Shown piece after piece: positions 8,238-17,418 of a DNA stretch of 64,000 bases (its first letter is position 1; every line of letters begins with the position of its first letter). Where the stretch lies: contig JAJPYQ010000043.1 in NCBI GenBank assembly GCA_021204865.1, positions 17,221 through 81,220 of the forward strand, given 5' to 3'. The position numbers and the translations under genes were made by a program. This stretch comes from Prevotellaceae bacterium (lineage in GTDB: Bacteria; Bacteroidota; Bacteroidia; Bacteroidales; Bacteroidaceae). Under the pieces are notes generated by a model. It was not told the DNA's origin. It saw nothing but the letters and a program-made list of their open reading frames with translations, and made no database searches.

Positions 8238-9545
8238 TTATTTAATGTTTCTTACAGCGTTAAGGTATTCGTCGTTGTTGAAGTAGCCGCGGCCCACGAG
8301 CTGGTTGTAGCACTCGCGTATGCGCAGGCCGACCTTCTCCCACGTTATGCCGTCCACCTCCTTAAGTCCCTCCTCGGCGAGGTACTGGTGCATAGACTCG
8401 TAGGCGCAGATGGAGTAGATGGCGTCGGACATGGCGTCAACGTCCCAGTAGTCCACCTTGATGACGTTCTTCAATATCTCTCCGCAGCCTGACTGCTTGG
8501 AGATGATGCTGGGACAGCCGCACTGCATTGCCTCGAGGGGCGCTATGCCGAAGGGCTCGCTGACGGAGGGCATGACGAAGACGTCGGAGTTCTTGTAGCA
8601 CTCGTATACCTGCTTGCCGCGCTGGAAGCCGGGGAAGTGGCAGCGGTCGGCTATGCCGTATGCTGCCGCGAGCTCTATCATGGCGTTCATCATGTCTCCG
8701 CTGCCGGCGAAGCAGAAGCGTATGTTCTGAGAGCGTGTGAGCACTCGGCGGGCTGCCTCGATGAAGTACTCGGGGCCTTTCTGCATTGTTATGCGGCCAA
8801 GGTAGGTGACGACCTTCTCCTTGGGGTTCTTGTGCGGGATGATGTTGCGGTACTCCTCGTTGAGGGGGTATACGGCGTTGTGCATGGCGACGCACTTGCG
8901 GGGGTCTTGGTGATACTGGTTGATGACCGTCTGGCGGGTTAGCTCGCTGACGCACATGATGCAATCGGCGTGGTCCATTCCGTTCTTCTCGATGCCGTAG
9001 ACGGTGGGGTTGACCTTGCCGCGGGAGCGGTCGAAGTCGGTGGCGTGGACGTGTATGCAGAGGGGCTTGCCGCTTACCAGCTTGGCGTGGACGCCGGCGG
9101 GATAGGTGAGCCAGTCGTGGGCGTGGATGAGGTCGAACTCCTCGCTGCGCGCCAGCACACCGGCTATGATGCTGAAGTTGTTAATCTCCTCGTGCAGGTT
9201 TTGGGGGTAGCCTCCTGCGAACTGTATGCAGCCCAGGTCGTCGAGCCCTTGCATATAGTTGAAGTCGGCGTAGATGTGGTCGCGGAAGCGGTAGTAGTCC
9301 TCTGCCGTATGCCCGACGAAGCGGCCCTGGATGGCGTTGTAGTCGACATTGCGCCAAGCCACTGGCACCTGCCCCATATTGATGATCTTGAGGTGGCGCT
9401 CCTCCTCGCCCGTTGGCTTGGGCAGGCAGAAGGTTGTCTCTACGTCGCCTTGCTCAGCGAGGCCCTTGGTGATGCCGTAAGAGGCGACCGCGAGACCGCC
9501 GTAAATCTTTGGAGGGAACTCCCATCCGAACATTAATACTTTCAT
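8238..9545 (-). CDS. GT4-family glycosyltransferase, glycogen synthase-like
   Basis: Predicted retaining glucosyltransferase building or extending alpha-1,4-glucan. The 435-residue GT-B protein starts MKVLMFGWEFPPKIYGGLAV, the GGLA loop of glycogen/starch synthases that binds the donor sugar, has VTYLGRITMQKGPEYFIEAA near residue 245, and the C-terminal EPFGIAPLEAMQCG carrying the E-x7-E donor-site motif (about 335). A good Shine-Dalgarno sequence (AAGGAGG) lies before the ATG. It sits between debranching enzyme and GH57 amylase, an arrangement known from gut Bacteroidales, which supports a role in glycogen turnover; donor nucleotide (ADP- or UDP-glucose) cannot be read from the sequence. Confidence 0.88.
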   Translation of the reverse strand: MKVLMFGWEFPPKIYGGLAVASYGITKGLAEQGDVETTFCLPKPTGEEERHLKIINMGQVPVAWRNVDYNAIQGRFVGHTAEDYYRFRDHIYADFNYMQGLDDLGCIQFAGGYPQNLHEEINNFSIIAGVLARSEEFDLIHAHDWLTYPAGVHAKLVSGKPLCIHVHATDFDRSRGKVNPTVYGIEKNGMDHADCIMCVSELTRQTVINQYHQDPRKCVAMHNAVYPLNEEYRNIIPHKNPKEKVVTYLGRITMQKGPEYFIEAARRVLTRSQNIRFCFAGSGDMMNAMIELAAAYGIADRCHFPGFQRGKQVYECYKNSDVFVMPSVSEPFGIAPLEAMQCGCPSIISKQSGCGEILKNVIKVDYWDVDAMSDAIYSICAYESMHQYLAEEGLKEVDGITWEKVGLRIRECYNQLVGRGYFNNDEYLNAVRNIK

Positions 9546-9560
9546 TGGTTCCTCCTTCCT

Positions 9561-11507
9561 TTAATATTCGTTATACTTGTCCAGAAGCTTCACCACTCGC
9601 ATTATCTCCGCCACGTTCATGGCGAAGGAGATGGCTCCACGCCCGTGGAAGGGCGGGTTGCCGTCGAAGAGCTCGGGGATGGTGCCTATGCAGTGGTAGA
9701 AGAGTTCCTCCTCGTAGCCCACAAGCTGCCGCTCGACGAAGCTGACACGGCTGCGGCCGAACACTCGCAGGTATGCCTCCATATAGAAGCCCGCAAGCCA
9801 AGGCCAGGCAGTGCCCTGATGGTAGGCGTAGTCCCGCTGGCTCTGCGGTCCCACGTACATGGGGTTGTATGCTCCGCTCTTAGGGCTGAGTGAGCGGAGT
9901 CCCTTGGGGGTGAGCAGCTCCTTGGTGCAGAAGTCGAGCACGGTCTTCTTCTGAGCCGCCGAGAGGGGGCTGTAGTCGAAGGCGCAGGTGAACACCATGT
10001 TGGGGCGCACCTCCCACGACATCATCTTGCCGTCGACGTAGTCGAGCAGGTAGCCGTACTCGTTGAGGAAGACGTCGAGGAAGCTCTTCTTTGCCTTCTC
10101 CGCCATGTCCTCAAGCATCTGGGCAAGCTCCATCTCGTTGATCTGCCTGACCATCTCCGCGCCGTACTTGAGGGCGTTGTACCAGAGGGCGTTTATCTCC
10201 ACTATGAAGCCTGAGCGCGGCACGATGGGCGAGCCGTAGCTGCTGCTGTTCATCCACGTGATTGCCTTCTCCCTGCCGCCTGGAGCATAGAGCAGGCCGT
10301 TGTCGTCGAGCACGAGCCCCGGGTGCTTGCCTGCCATTATCCACTCCATCATGTCCTTGGCGAGGAAGCCGAACGTCTCGAGGCACTTCTTGGCGTCGGT
10401 GAGCTTGCCGTATTGCTGTATGCACCACATAGCCCACAGCAGGACATCGGGCTGCTCCATCTCGTAGATGTCCACGCCAAGGGGCTTGCCCGCCATGAAG
10501 TTGCGTATGGCCTTCTCAGCCGTCTTCATCACTGCCATGTACTTGTCCACCTCATTGTTGGTGAGGGTGAGACCGGGCAGGGCGATGAAGAGGTCGCGGG
10601 CTCGGCACTTGAACCAGGGGTAGCCGGCGAGGACGTAAGCCTCGCCATTCTTGTAGATGATGAACTGGTGGGCGCTGTTGACGAGGTTGTTGTAGAAGTT
10701 GTCCCGGGGGGTGCGCACGTTCACCTCGAACTCGGCAAGCTTTGCCAGCGTCTTGGTGTCTATCTCGGAGAGACCGGCGCTGAAGATGACGCTCTCCCCC
10801 TTCTTGATGTTGAACTCGAAGTAGCCCGGAACGTACAGATCCTCTGTGCCAGCGTAGCCCCGCTCTATCTCCTTGGTGTACATCACGTTGCGGTACCAGT
10901 CGGGCTGGTAGACGAACTGGTTCTCCTTGTTCACCTGCATAAAGAGCTCGGGGTAGCCGGGGTACATACAGGTCTTGATGCCTCGCTCTACCTCTTGGTA
11001 GCTGCGGTTGGCGAAGCCGTTCTCGTGGGTGAACTCCCTGACGCTGCGGAAGGCGAGGTAGGGCTTTAGGCGGAGGGTCGTCTCGGAGTGTGCGTCGACG
11101 AGCGTATAGCGTATTATCAGCCTGTTCTCGAAGTGCTGAAGCACCTGCTCACGGCGTAGCACCACGCCTCCCACGCGGTAGGTGGTGGTTGGCACTTGCA
11201 GGCTGTCGAACTCGCGGATGTACTTATGACCTCGTGGGGAGAACTCTCCTCCCTGGTACTGGTGAAGGCCAAGGTTGAACTCCGCGCCGTGCTGTATGAC
11301 GGTTGCGTCGAGCGAGGAGAGCAGCACGTGGTTCTCGTCGTCGAGCTCGGGTATGGGCACGACGAGCAGGCCGTGGTACTTCCTCGTGTTGCAGTCCACC
11401 AGCGTGGTGCAGGAGTAGCCTCCCGAGCGGTTGGAGCGCAGGATTTCCTTTGGCAAAGACTCCTCCAGGTTGGTCATCAGGGTCTTATCAAAGCGTAAGT
11501 AACTCAT
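9561..11507 (-). CDS. glycogen debranching enzyme (amylo-alpha-1,6-glucosidase type)
   Basis: Predicted to hydrolyse alpha-1,6 branch points of glycogen. The 648-residue protein has the N-terminal GDE domain starting with LRSNRSGGYSCTTLVDCNTRKYHGLL (split here at residues 23-48), typical of this group, and the C-terminal (alpha/alpha)6-barrel domain with AGYPWFKCRARDLFIALPG about residues 298-316, LVLDDNGLLYAPGG about 396-409 and RDYAYHQGTAWPWLAG near 560. No signal peptide. First gene of the alpha-glucan operon; the GT4 gene follows after 15 nt. A Crp/Fnr-type regulator is transcribed divergently 158 bp away. Confidence 0.92.
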   Translation of the reverse strand: MSYLRFDKTLMTNLEESLPKEILRSNRSGGYSCTTLVDCNTRKYHGLLVVPIPELDDENHVLLSSLDATVIQHGAEFNLGLHQYQGGEFSPRGHKYIREFDSLQVPTTTYRVGGVVLRREQVLQHFENRLIIRYTLVDAHSETTLRLKPYLAFRSVREFTHENGFANRSYQEVERGIKTCMYPGYPELFMQVNKENQFVYQPDWYRNVMYTKEIERGYAGTEDLYVPGYFEFNIKKGESVIFSAGLSEIDTKTLAKLAEFEVNVRTPRDNFYNNLVNSAHQFIIYKNGEAYVLAGYPWFKCRARDLFIALPGLTLTNNEVDKYMAVMKTAEKAIRNFMAGKPLGVDIYEMEQPDVLLWAMWCIQQYGKLTDAKKCLETFGFLAKDMMEWIMAGKHPGLVLDDNGLLYAPGGREKAITWMNSSSYGSPIVPRSGFIVEINALWYNALKYGAEMVRQINEMELAQMLEDMAEKAKKSFLDVFLNEYGYLLDYVDGKMMSWEVRPNMVFTCAFDYSPLSAAQKKTVLDFCTKELLTPKGLRSLSPKSGAYNPMYVGPQSQRDYAYHQGTAWPWLAGFYMEAYLRVFGRSRVSFVERQLVGYEEELFYHCIGTIPELFDGNPPFHGRGAISFAMNVAEIMRVVKLLDKYNEY

Positions 11508-11540
11508 AGCTGTTAGGTTAAGTATTGTGTATTGGCAGGG

Positions 11541-11575
11541 CTAATTTACTAATTAAATCATTCCCTCAAAGGGAA
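11541..11575 (-). promoter_or_regulatory. possible promoter/operator of the alpha-glucan operon
   Basis: On the minus strand TAAATTAG (11541-11548) is a weak -7 match with TTTG 18 nt upstream (11567-11570), shorter than the usual 19-21 spacing. Overlapping the upstream box is the palindrome TTCCCT-caa-AGGGAA (11561-11575), which could be a regulator site, possibly for the divergent Crp-like protein. Inference only. Confidence 0.3.
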
Positions 11576-11599
11576 AAGGCAAGAAAAGTGGCACTTTGC

Positions 11600-11631
11600 T
11601 TTGAACTATAGCGTTATTTGGAGTACTTTTG
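11600..11631 (+). promoter_or_regulatory. promoter of the Crp/Fnr regulator gene
   Basis: TTTG (11600-11603), a 20-nt spacer and TACTTTTG (11624-11631) match the Bacteroidetes -33/-7 consensus well. Transcription should start near 11635, which decides in favour of the ATG at 11665 over an upstream in-frame start at 11629. Confidence 0.75.
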
Positions 11632-11664
11632 TGCCATGGTCGTGGCGGACCTTATATAATAGGT

Positions 11665-12366
11665 ATGGGTAAAGAGCTTGATACGGTTCACTATCTCCGT
11701 TACAGCATGAGCAACCTCTTCAGCTGCCTCAGCGAGGAGGAGCAGGAGCGGCTGGAGAAGGTCATCACCATAGAGACGTACAAGAAGCACCAGGTCATCT
11801 ACCAGGAGGGCGACCAGCCCAGCGAGCTCTTCTGCCTGCTGGAGGGCAAGGTGAAGGTGTACAAGCAGGGTGCGGGCGGCAGGAACCAGACGATGAAGCT
11901 CATCAAGCCCGTGGAGTACTTCGGCTACCGCCCCTTCCTCACCGACCAATACTGCATCATGAGCGCAGCGACGCTCGAGGAGTCTGTGATTGCCCAGCTT
12001 CACCTGCCTTATCTCGTAAGCCTTATACAGAGCAACAGCCGCGTGGCTTGGTTCTTCATCCAGCAGCTCGCCTTGGAGCTCGGCAAGGCGGACGAGCGCA
12101 CGGTGAGCCTGACGCAGAAGCACATCTGCGGCCGCCTCGCCGAGGCGCTCATCTCCCTCAAGGAGAGCTACGGGCTGGAGGAGGACGGCTGCACGCTGAG
12201 CATATACATAAGCCGCGAGGACCTCGCCAACCTCTCCAACATGACCACGAGCAACGCCATACGCACCCTCAGCGCCTTCTCCAGCGACAAGCTCATAGCC
12301 ACGGACGGCCGCAAGATCAAGATCATCAACGAGAAGGAGCTGCTGCGCATCTCCAAGCTCGGCTAA
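11665..12366 (+). CDS. Crp/Fnr-family transcriptional regulator
   Basis: A 233-residue regulator with an N-terminal cyclic-nucleotide-binding-like beta roll (HQVIYQEGDQPSELFCLLEG about residues 38-57, EGKVKVYKQG after it), a dimerisation helix around 125-150, and a C-terminal winged helix (YISREDLANLSNMTTSNAIR about 183-202). It lacks an N-terminal FNR-type cysteine cluster, so an iron-sulfur sensor is unlikely. It is divergent from the glycogen/alpha-glucan operon and may regulate it; the ligand and targets are unknown. Confidence 0.88.
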   Translation: MGKELDTVHYLRYSMSNLFSCLSEEEQERLEKVITIETYKKHQVIYQEGDQPSELFCLLEGKVKVYKQGAGGRNQTMKLIKPVEYFGYRPFLTDQYCIMSAATLEESVIAQLHLPYLVSLIQSNSRVAWFFIQQLALELGKADERTVSLTQKHICGRLAEALISLKESYGLEEDGCTLSIYISREDLANLSNMTTSNAIRTLSAFSSDKLIATDGRKIKIINEKELLRISKLG

Positions 12367-12387
12367 GCGGCGCTGCGGCTATACCCA

Positions 12388-12426
12388 AGGCGTGACGGCG
12401 GCTCTAATAGGGTCGCCGTCACGCCT
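12388..12426 (+). terminator. strong hairpin after the Crp-like gene
   Basis: AGGCGTGACGGCG (12388-12400) pairs perfectly with CGCCGTCACGCCT (12414-12426). Only GTTATATA follows rather than a U-tract, so termination is likely but not certain. Confidence 0.65.
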
Positions 12427-12467
12427 GTTATATAGGCTTCATGGTCCCTGTATAACACCTTTCATAC

Positions 12468-12583
12468 ACCTGCTTGTTAGCACCTCAATCTACCTGCTTG
12501 TTAGCACCTCAATTCACCTGCTTGTTAGCACCTCAATTCACCTGCTTGTTAGCACCTCAACGGAGGTGCTTGTTAGCAGGTGT
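12468..12583. repeat. 24-bp tandem array C with inverted end
   Basis: Four 24-bp units beginning ACCTGCTTGTTAGCACCTC, then an inverted terminal half-unit ending GCAGGTGT, so the array starts ACACCTGC and ends in its reverse complement. The unit core TGCT-TGTT-AGCA is a short inverted repeat. It lies between the convergent crp-like and aspS genes. Because 24 is a multiple of three, frames through it stay open and give false repetitive ORFs. Confidence 0.92.
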
Positions 12584-12635
12584 ACGAAGCCTATATAAGG
12601 GGCGTTACGAAGCCTATATAAGAGGCGTTACGAAG
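12583..12635. repeat. 23-bp tandem array D
   Basis: Two 23-bp units beginning TACGAAGCCTATATAAG and ending GGCGT, plus the start of a third, directly abutting array C. The core CCTATATAAGG is near-palindromic. Related degenerate 23-bp units (TATAnAGGC...ACGG) occur next to array J at 62.96-63.00 kb and around 55.1-55.2 kb. Confidence 0.8.
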
Positions 12636-12649
12636 GGTAGCATAGAAGA

Positions 12650-12680
12650 AGCCCCCTCGAGATTAGGTCTCGCGGGGGCT
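12650..12680 (-). terminator. terminator of aspS
   Basis: AGCCCCC-CGAGA / TCTCG-GGGGGCT stem (12650-12662 with 12668-12680, one mismatch) around a 5-nt loop. On the minus strand it lies 28 nt beyond the aspS stop and is followed by a T-rich stretch (TCTTCT). Confidence 0.75.
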
Positions 12681-12707
12681 GCCTCTATTATGGGTCGCTC
12701 CGTATTG

Positions 12708-14477
12708 CTACTTGACCTCCCTATCCTCCTGACGTACGGCGAGGTGAAGCTCGTCGAGCTGCCCCTGGTCGAGCTGCCCGGGAGCGTCGAGCATCGTGTC
12801 ACGCCCGCTGTTGTTCTTGGGGAAGGCTATGCAGTCGCGGATGGAGTCGAGCTGGGCGAAGAGGCTAACGAAGCGGTCGAGGCCGTAAGCCAAGCCTCCG
12901 TGAGGTGGCGCGCCGTACTTGAAGGCGTTCATGAGGAAGCCGAACTTGCGCTGCGCCTCCTCGGGCGTGAAGCCGAGTATCTCGAAGGTCTTCTCCTGAA
13001 GCTTGGCGTCGTGGATACGTATGCTGCCCCCTCCCACCTCAACGCCGTTGATGACCATATCGTAGGCATTCGCACGAACGCTCGCGGGGTCAGTGTCGAG
13101 CAGCGGTATGTCCTCTGGCTTGGGAGAGGTGAAGGGGTGGTGCATTGCCATGAGGCGCTGCTCCTCGTCGCTCCACTCGTACATCGGGAAGTCCACGACC
13201 CAGAGGCAGGAGAACTTGTCCTTCGGCCGCAGTCCCATCCTCTGCCCCATCTCGAGGCGAAGCTCTGAGAGCTGCTTGCGCGTCCGCATAGCGTCGCCGC
13301 CACTAAGTATAAGGATAAGGTCGCCCGCCTCTGCCTGCATAGCTTCCTTTAGACGTGCCATCACGTCGGGCGTGTAGAACTTGTCGACGCTGCTCTTCAG
13401 CGTCCCGTCCTCCAAGACACGGGCGTAGACCAAGCCCTTCGCCCCTATCTGCGGGCGCTTGACGAAGTCGGTGAGCTGGTCGAGCTGCTTCCTCGTGTAC
13501 ACCGCCTGCCCCTTGCAGCATATCCCGCCGATGTATGCCGCCTCGTTGAACACCTGGAACGTGCCAGTGCCCCGGAGCGTGTCCATAAGCTCCACGAAGC
13601 GCATCTGGAAGCGTGTGTCAGGCTTATCGCTGCCGTAGTACTTCATAGCGTCCGCCCACGTCATGCGGGGCAGCGTGGGGATGTCGATGCCAAGCAATGC
13701 CTTGAAGAGGTGCCTCGCCATGCCCTCGAACATCTGCAGTATGTCCTCCTGCTCCACGAAGGACATCTCGCAGTCTATCTGCGTGAACTCGGGCTGGCGG
13801 TCGGCTCGTAGGTCTTCGTCGCGGAAGCACTTCACTATCTGGAAGTAGCGGTCGAAGCCACTGACCATAAGCAGTTGCTTAAGCGTCTGCGGGCTTTGTG
13901 GAAGGGCGTAGAACTGCCCTGGGTTCATACGGCTGGGCACGACGAAGTCCCTCGCTCCCTCTGGCGTGCTGTTGACGAGCACTGGGGTCTCCACTTCGAG
14001 GAAGCCCTTGCTGTCGAGGTAACGCCTCACCTCAAAGGCGAACTTGTGCCTAAGCTCGAGGTTCTTCCTCACGCATGAGCGTCGGAGGTCGAGGTAGCGG
14101 TAGCGCATGCGCAGGTCGTCGCCCCCGTCGGTGTTGTCCTCGATGGTGAAGGGCGGCACAAGGCTCTCGTTGAGTACCCTGAGCTCCCTCACAATAATCT
14201 CAATGTCGCCAGTGGGAAGGTTGGGGTTCTTGCTCTGCCTCTCGCTAACCGTGCCCTTGGCCTGAATGACGTACTCACGCCCGAGCGCGTTCGCCTCTGC
14301 CGTCAGCTTAGCGTCATACTCGTCGTTGAACACCAATTGCGTCAGGCCGTACCTGTCTCGCAAGTCGACGAAGGTCATGCCCCCCATCTTCCTGAGACGC
14401 TGCACCCAACCGCAAAGGGTAACCTCCTGGCCCGCATCACCGATGCGAAGCTCGCCACAAGTTCTTGTCCTATACAT
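12708..14477 (-). CDS. aspS: aspartyl-tRNA synthetase
   Basis: Class II aminoacyl-tRNA synthetase charging tRNA-Asp. The 589-residue protein has the N-terminal OB-fold anticodon domain ([20 protein letters not shown] about 18-37), the catalytic core with [13 protein letters not shown] (about 194) and [16 protein letters not shown] (motif 2, about 217), the bacterial GAD insertion, and motif 3 [12 protein letters not shown] near 536. The ATG at 14477 was chosen because the longer frame to 14537 runs through the promoter and because AAAGGA lies just upstream. Confidence 0.97.
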   Translation of the reverse strand: MYRTRTCGELRIGDAGQEVTLCGWVQRLRKMGGMTFVDLRDRYGLTQLVFNDEYDAKLTAEANALGREYVIQAKGTVSERQSKNPNLPTGDIEIIVRELRVLNESLVPPFTIEDNTDGGDDLRMRYRYLDLRRSCVRKNLELRHKFAFEVRRYLDSKGFLEVETPVLVNSTPEGARDFVVPSRMNPGQFYALPQSPQTLKQLLMVSGFDRYFQIVKCFRDEDLRADRQPEFTQIDCEMSFVEQEDILQMFEGMARHLFKALLGIDIPTLPRMTWADAMKYYGSDKPDTRFQMRFVELMDTLRGTGTFQVFNEAAYIGGICCKGQAVYTRKQLDQLTDFVKRPQIGAKGLVYARVLEDGTLKSSVDKFYTPDVMARLKEAMQAEAGDLILILSGGDAMRTRKQLSELRLEMGQRMGLRPKDKFSCLWVVDFPMYEWSDEEQRLMAMHHPFTSPKPEDIPLLDTDPASVRANAYDMVINGVEVGGGSIRIHDAKLQEKTFEILGFTPEEAQRKFGFLMNAFKYGAPPHGGLAYGLDRFVSLFAQLDSIRDCIAFPKNNSGRDTMLDAPGQLDQGQLDELHLAVRQEDREVK

Positions 14478-14501
14478 ATCCGCTTGTCCTTTATCGCCTC
14501 G

Positions 14502-14533
14502 CGAAGTTACGGCTTTTAGTATTAATAAGCAAA
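14502..14533 (-). promoter_or_regulatory. aspS promoter
   Basis: On the minus strand TTTG (14530-14533), a 20-nt spacer and TAACTTCG (14502-14509) match the Bacteroidetes consensus with one change (C for T). The predicted transcript starts about 20 nt before the ATG. Confidence 0.65.
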
Positions 14534-14542
14534 ACACGCCGA

Positions 14543-14995
14543 AGAATGCCCCGAAGGGGCATCATATGCGTAACCAGGGGTAGATGGCGAAGCAAGCCCC
14601 GAAGGGGCTACACTTGGTAGCCGGGGGTCGAGCCGAAGGCGACACCCCCGGAACAAGGCGCAAGCCAAGTTGAGTGCCGGTAAAACCCCCAGAGGGGGTT
14701 TCAGAAGAGTAGCCGGGGGTTAAGCGAAGCGATACCCTCGGAACAAGGCGTTAGCCAAGTTGAGTGCCGGAGGTACTCAACAAAATCCGCAACCGCAAGC
14801 AAATAGGTTGAGTACCTCCGGCACTCAATAGGTGCGATGCCCATTACCGTGGGTTGTTCAACCCACGGCTACTCGTATTGAACCCCCTCTGGGGGTTCTG
14901 TTCGTGGCGAGCGTTGCGAAGGACTTGAGCGAAGCGAAAACAGCCGTGGGTTGCAACCCACGGCTATCCCTCTTCAACCCCTCTGGGGTTGTATA
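14543..14995. repeat. dispersed hairpin-module repeat region
   Basis: About 450 bp without a gene, built from short GC-rich inverted repeats: GCCCCgaaGGGGC twice, AACCCCCagaGGGGGTTT, GTAGCCGGGGGTc...ACCCCCGGAAC twice (followed by AAGGCG-n-AAGCCAAGTTGAGTGCCGG), a GGTACTCAAC / GTTGAGTACC pair, GCCGTGGGTTgcAACCCACGGC, and AACCCCtctGGGGTT. Modules of the same type recur at 27.30-27.40 and 38.04-38.15 kb. They resemble the REP-like intergenic elements of Bacteroidales. No transposase or protein-like frame is visible. Confidence 0.8.
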
Positions 14996-15065
14996 GGAAA
15001 CCTGCCCTTTTTCCCTCGACCGCACGACGTGTTTTGCCATCCTTTAGAGAGAATGCCACCCGAAC

Positions 15066-15716
15066 CTACGAGCCAAAAAAGCGCAGCAGCTCGCTTGGCG
15101 CTTTAATCAGGTCGGTAGCGCCTGCCGCAAGGAGGTCTGCCTCACCTCGGAAGCCCCACAGCACGCTGACGCAGCGCAGCCCAGAGTTGCGGGCGGTCGC
15201 AAGGTCAACGTCGCTGTCGCCCACATAAAGGCACTCGTCCTTCGGGATGCCCCAACGACGTATCACCTCGTCCACCATGTCGGGGGCAGGCTTACGCCGC
15301 AAGCCCTCCCGCTCGCCTATAGCGATGTCCACAGTCTCGGTGAACCAGCGGCGGTATATCTCGTCAACGCCAGCCTGAAGCTTGTTGCTCGCGATGGCTA
15401 TCCTCACTCCCCGTCGTTGGAGTTCAATGAGCAAGTCTCCCACCCCGTCGTAAAGTCTTGTGCGGTCGAAGCAGTGGCGCACGTAATGCTCCCGGAAGAC
15501 GGCAAGGCACTGCCCGAAAGCCTCCTCAGTAGCCGCACTGCCCATAGCCTTGCGTATCAGGTTGCCCACGCCATTCCCAACGAACATCCGCACCTCGTCC
15601 AACGTTCGCTCAGGCAAACGCATCCGCCTCAGGGCATAGTTCGTGCTTGCCCAAAGGTCCTCGAGAGTATAGGTGAGAGTGCCGTCGAGGTCAAAGATGA
15701 CAGCCTTATACTTCAT
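15066..15716 (-). CDS. HAD-superfamily phosphatase, phosphoglycolate phosphatase-like
   Basis: A 216-residue haloacid-dehalogenase-type hydrolase. The nucleophile motif AVIFDLDGTLTYT lies at residues 5-17, motif II IAIASNKLQAG near 107, and the C-terminal acidic motif YVGDSDVDLATARN near 170. The helical cap after residue 15 fits the Gph/PGPase subfamily. It acts in the cytosol, probably on small phosphate esters such as 2-phosphoglycolate. The ATG at 15716 is preferred; a GTG at 15725 overlapping the fhs stop (GTGA) is the alternative. Last gene of the rarA-fhs set. Confidence 0.83.
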   Translation of the reverse strand: MKYKAVIFDLDGTLTYTLEDLWASTNYALRRMRLPERTLDEVRMFVGNGVGNLIRKAMGSAATEEAFGQCLAVFREHYVRHCFDRTRLYDGVGDLLIELQRRGVRIAIASNKLQAGVDEIYRRWFTETVDIAIGEREGLRRKPAPDMVDEVIRRWGIPKDECLYVGDSDVDLATARNSGLRCVSVLWGFRGEADLLAAGATDLIKAPSELLRFFGS

Positions 15717-15721
15717 GCAAG

Positions 15722-17389
15722 TCACGACAAGCCCACAATCTCTCCGTCCACCACGTCAATGCGTTCCGCCTGCGGGCTCTTTGGCAGCCCCGGCATCCGC
15801 ATAATATCTCCCGCAATCAGCACCAGCATCTCCGCCCCGGTGTTGATGACCAAGTCACGGATGTTCACCGTGAAGCCAGTAGGCACGCCGTAAGCCTTGT
15901 CGTCGGCTGAGAAGGAGTATTGCGTCTTGGCAATGCAGATGGGCAGGTGCGCCACGCCCAAGTCCTCCGCCCTCTTCATCATCTTCTTTGCAAGCGGACT
16001 GAAGACGACCCTCTCCGCCCCGTAAATCTTGCGGCACACAGCCTCAGCCTTCTCCTCTATGCTCATCTCGTCAGTGTAGGCAAGCTGCAAGGGCTTGCTG
16101 GGCTTCTCCTCGATGGAGCGCACCACAAGGCGGGCAAGCTCGACAGCCCCCTGCCCTCCCTCGTTGAAGGCATTGTTAACCGCGAAGCCAACCCCCAGCC
16201 GCTCACAATGCTGGCGGCAGCACTCTATCTCCTCGTCCATGTCCGAGGCGTAGCGGTTGAAGCACACAACGACCGTCTGCCCGAAGCCCTCGATGTTGGA
16301 GACGTGGCGGTCAAGGTTCTTCAGCCCTTCCCTCAGCCCGGGCATGTTCTCCCGTTTAAGCTCGTCGAGCGGCACACCGCCGTGCATCTTCAGTCCCTGC
16401 GTGGTAGCCACAAGCACGGTGAGCGCGGGTTGCAGCCCGCTCTTGCGGCACTTGATGTCGTAGAACTTCTCAGCCCCCAAGTCAGCACCGAAGCCAGCCT
16501 CTGTCACCACATAGTCGCCAAGCGTCAGCGCCAGCCTCGTCGCTATTATAGAGTTGCAGCCGTGGGCTATGTTGGCGAAGGGACCACCGTGCACGAAGGC
16601 AGGCGTGTTCTCAGTAGTCTGCACAAGGTTCGGGTGGATTGCGTCCTTAAGCAAGGCACAAATAGAGCCTGCGACACCCATATCCCGCACGTAAAACGCC
16701 TTGCCTTCCGTCATCGTTCCGAGCAAGATATTATCAATCCTGCGGCGAAGGTCAGCCATGTTCTCAGCGAGGCAGAGTATCGCCATTACCTCGCTTGCGG
16801 GGGTTATGTCGAAGCCGCTCTCCATCGTCACGCCGTTCGTCTTCGCCCCCAGCCCCGTGACGATGTATCGCAGGTTGCGGTCGTTAACGTCCATCGCGCG
16901 CTTCCACAGCACCTCCTTCATGGCGAAGCCCTCCTCACGGTGCTGGTAGATGTAGTTGTCGAGCAGGGCGGCTATCATGTTATGGGCAGAGGAGACAGCG
17001 TGGAAGTCGCCCGTGAAGTGGAGGTTAATCTTGTCCATCGGCAGCACCTGCGCATAGCCTCCACCTGCCGCGCCTCCCTTCATGCCGAAGCAGGGACCGA
17101 GGGAAGGCTCCCGCAGTGCCACTACAGCCTTCTTGCCGATGCGGCATAAGCCAAGAGCAAGCCCCACGCTAACTGTCGTCTTGCCTATTCCAGCCTTGGT
17201 GGGAGTGATGGCTGTGACGAGTATAAGCTTATGCTCACGGATGCGCCTCACGTCTATAAGGCTCTCAGGCACCTTCGCCATATACTTGCCGTAAAGCTCA
17301 AGGTCGTCTTCCTTGATGCCAAGGCTCTCCGCCACCTGCTTGATGGGCAGCAGCTTGGTCTCCCGTGCTATCTCAATGTCAGTCTTCAT
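15722..17389 (-). CDS. fhs: formate--tetrahydrofolate ligase
   Basis: ATP-dependent synthesis of 10-formyl-tetrahydrofolate from formate, feeding one-carbon metabolism. The 555-residue length is that of the family. The P-loop-like [20 protein letters not shown] lies near residue 59, [20 protein letters not shown] near 91, and [17 protein letters not shown] near 270. The ATG at 17389 gives the canonical N terminus [10 protein letters not shown]; the longer frame to 17443 would overlap the 3' end of rarA. It starts 29 nt after the rarA stop. Confidence 0.96.
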   Translation of the reverse strand: MKTDIEIARETKLLPIKQVAESLGIKEDDLELYGKYMAKVPESLIDVRRIREHKLILVTAITPTKAGIGKTTVSVGLALGLCRIGKKAVVALREPSLGPCFGMKGGAAGGGYAQVLPMDKINLHFTGDFHAVSSAHNMIAALLDNYIYQHREEGFAMKEVLWKRAMDVNDRNLRYIVTGLGAKTNGVTMESGFDITPASEVMAILCLAENMADLRRRIDNILLGTMTEGKAFYVRDMGVAGSICALLKDAIHPNLVQTTENTPAFVHGGPFANIAHGCNSIIATRLALTLGDYVVTEAGFGADLGAEKFYDIKCRKSGLQPALTVLVATTQGLKMHGGVPLDELKRENMPGLREGLKNLDRHVSNIEGFGQTVVVCFNRYASDMDEEIECCRQHCERLGVGFAVNNAFNEGGQGAVELARLVVRSIEEKPSKPLQLAYTDEMSIEEKAEAVCRKIYGAERVVFSPLAKKMMKRAEDLGVAHLPICIAKTQYSFSADDKAYGVPTGFTVNIRDLVINTGAEMLVLIAGDIMRMPGLPKSPQAERIDVVDGEIVGLS

Positions 17390-17418
17390 AATAATAAAGG
17401 AGTTGTATGGTTGGTTGT

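Noticed and set aside
12474..13268. Reading frame with repeats of LAPQFTCL followed by a long frame opposite aspS
   Set aside because: The repeats come from 24-bp array C staying in frame, and the rest is antisense to aspS.
14858..15040. Short frame at the dispersed repeat, and its relative at 27246-27455
   Set aside because: Both are translations of hairpin-module repeats, with identical peptide pieces arising from the repeat DNA.
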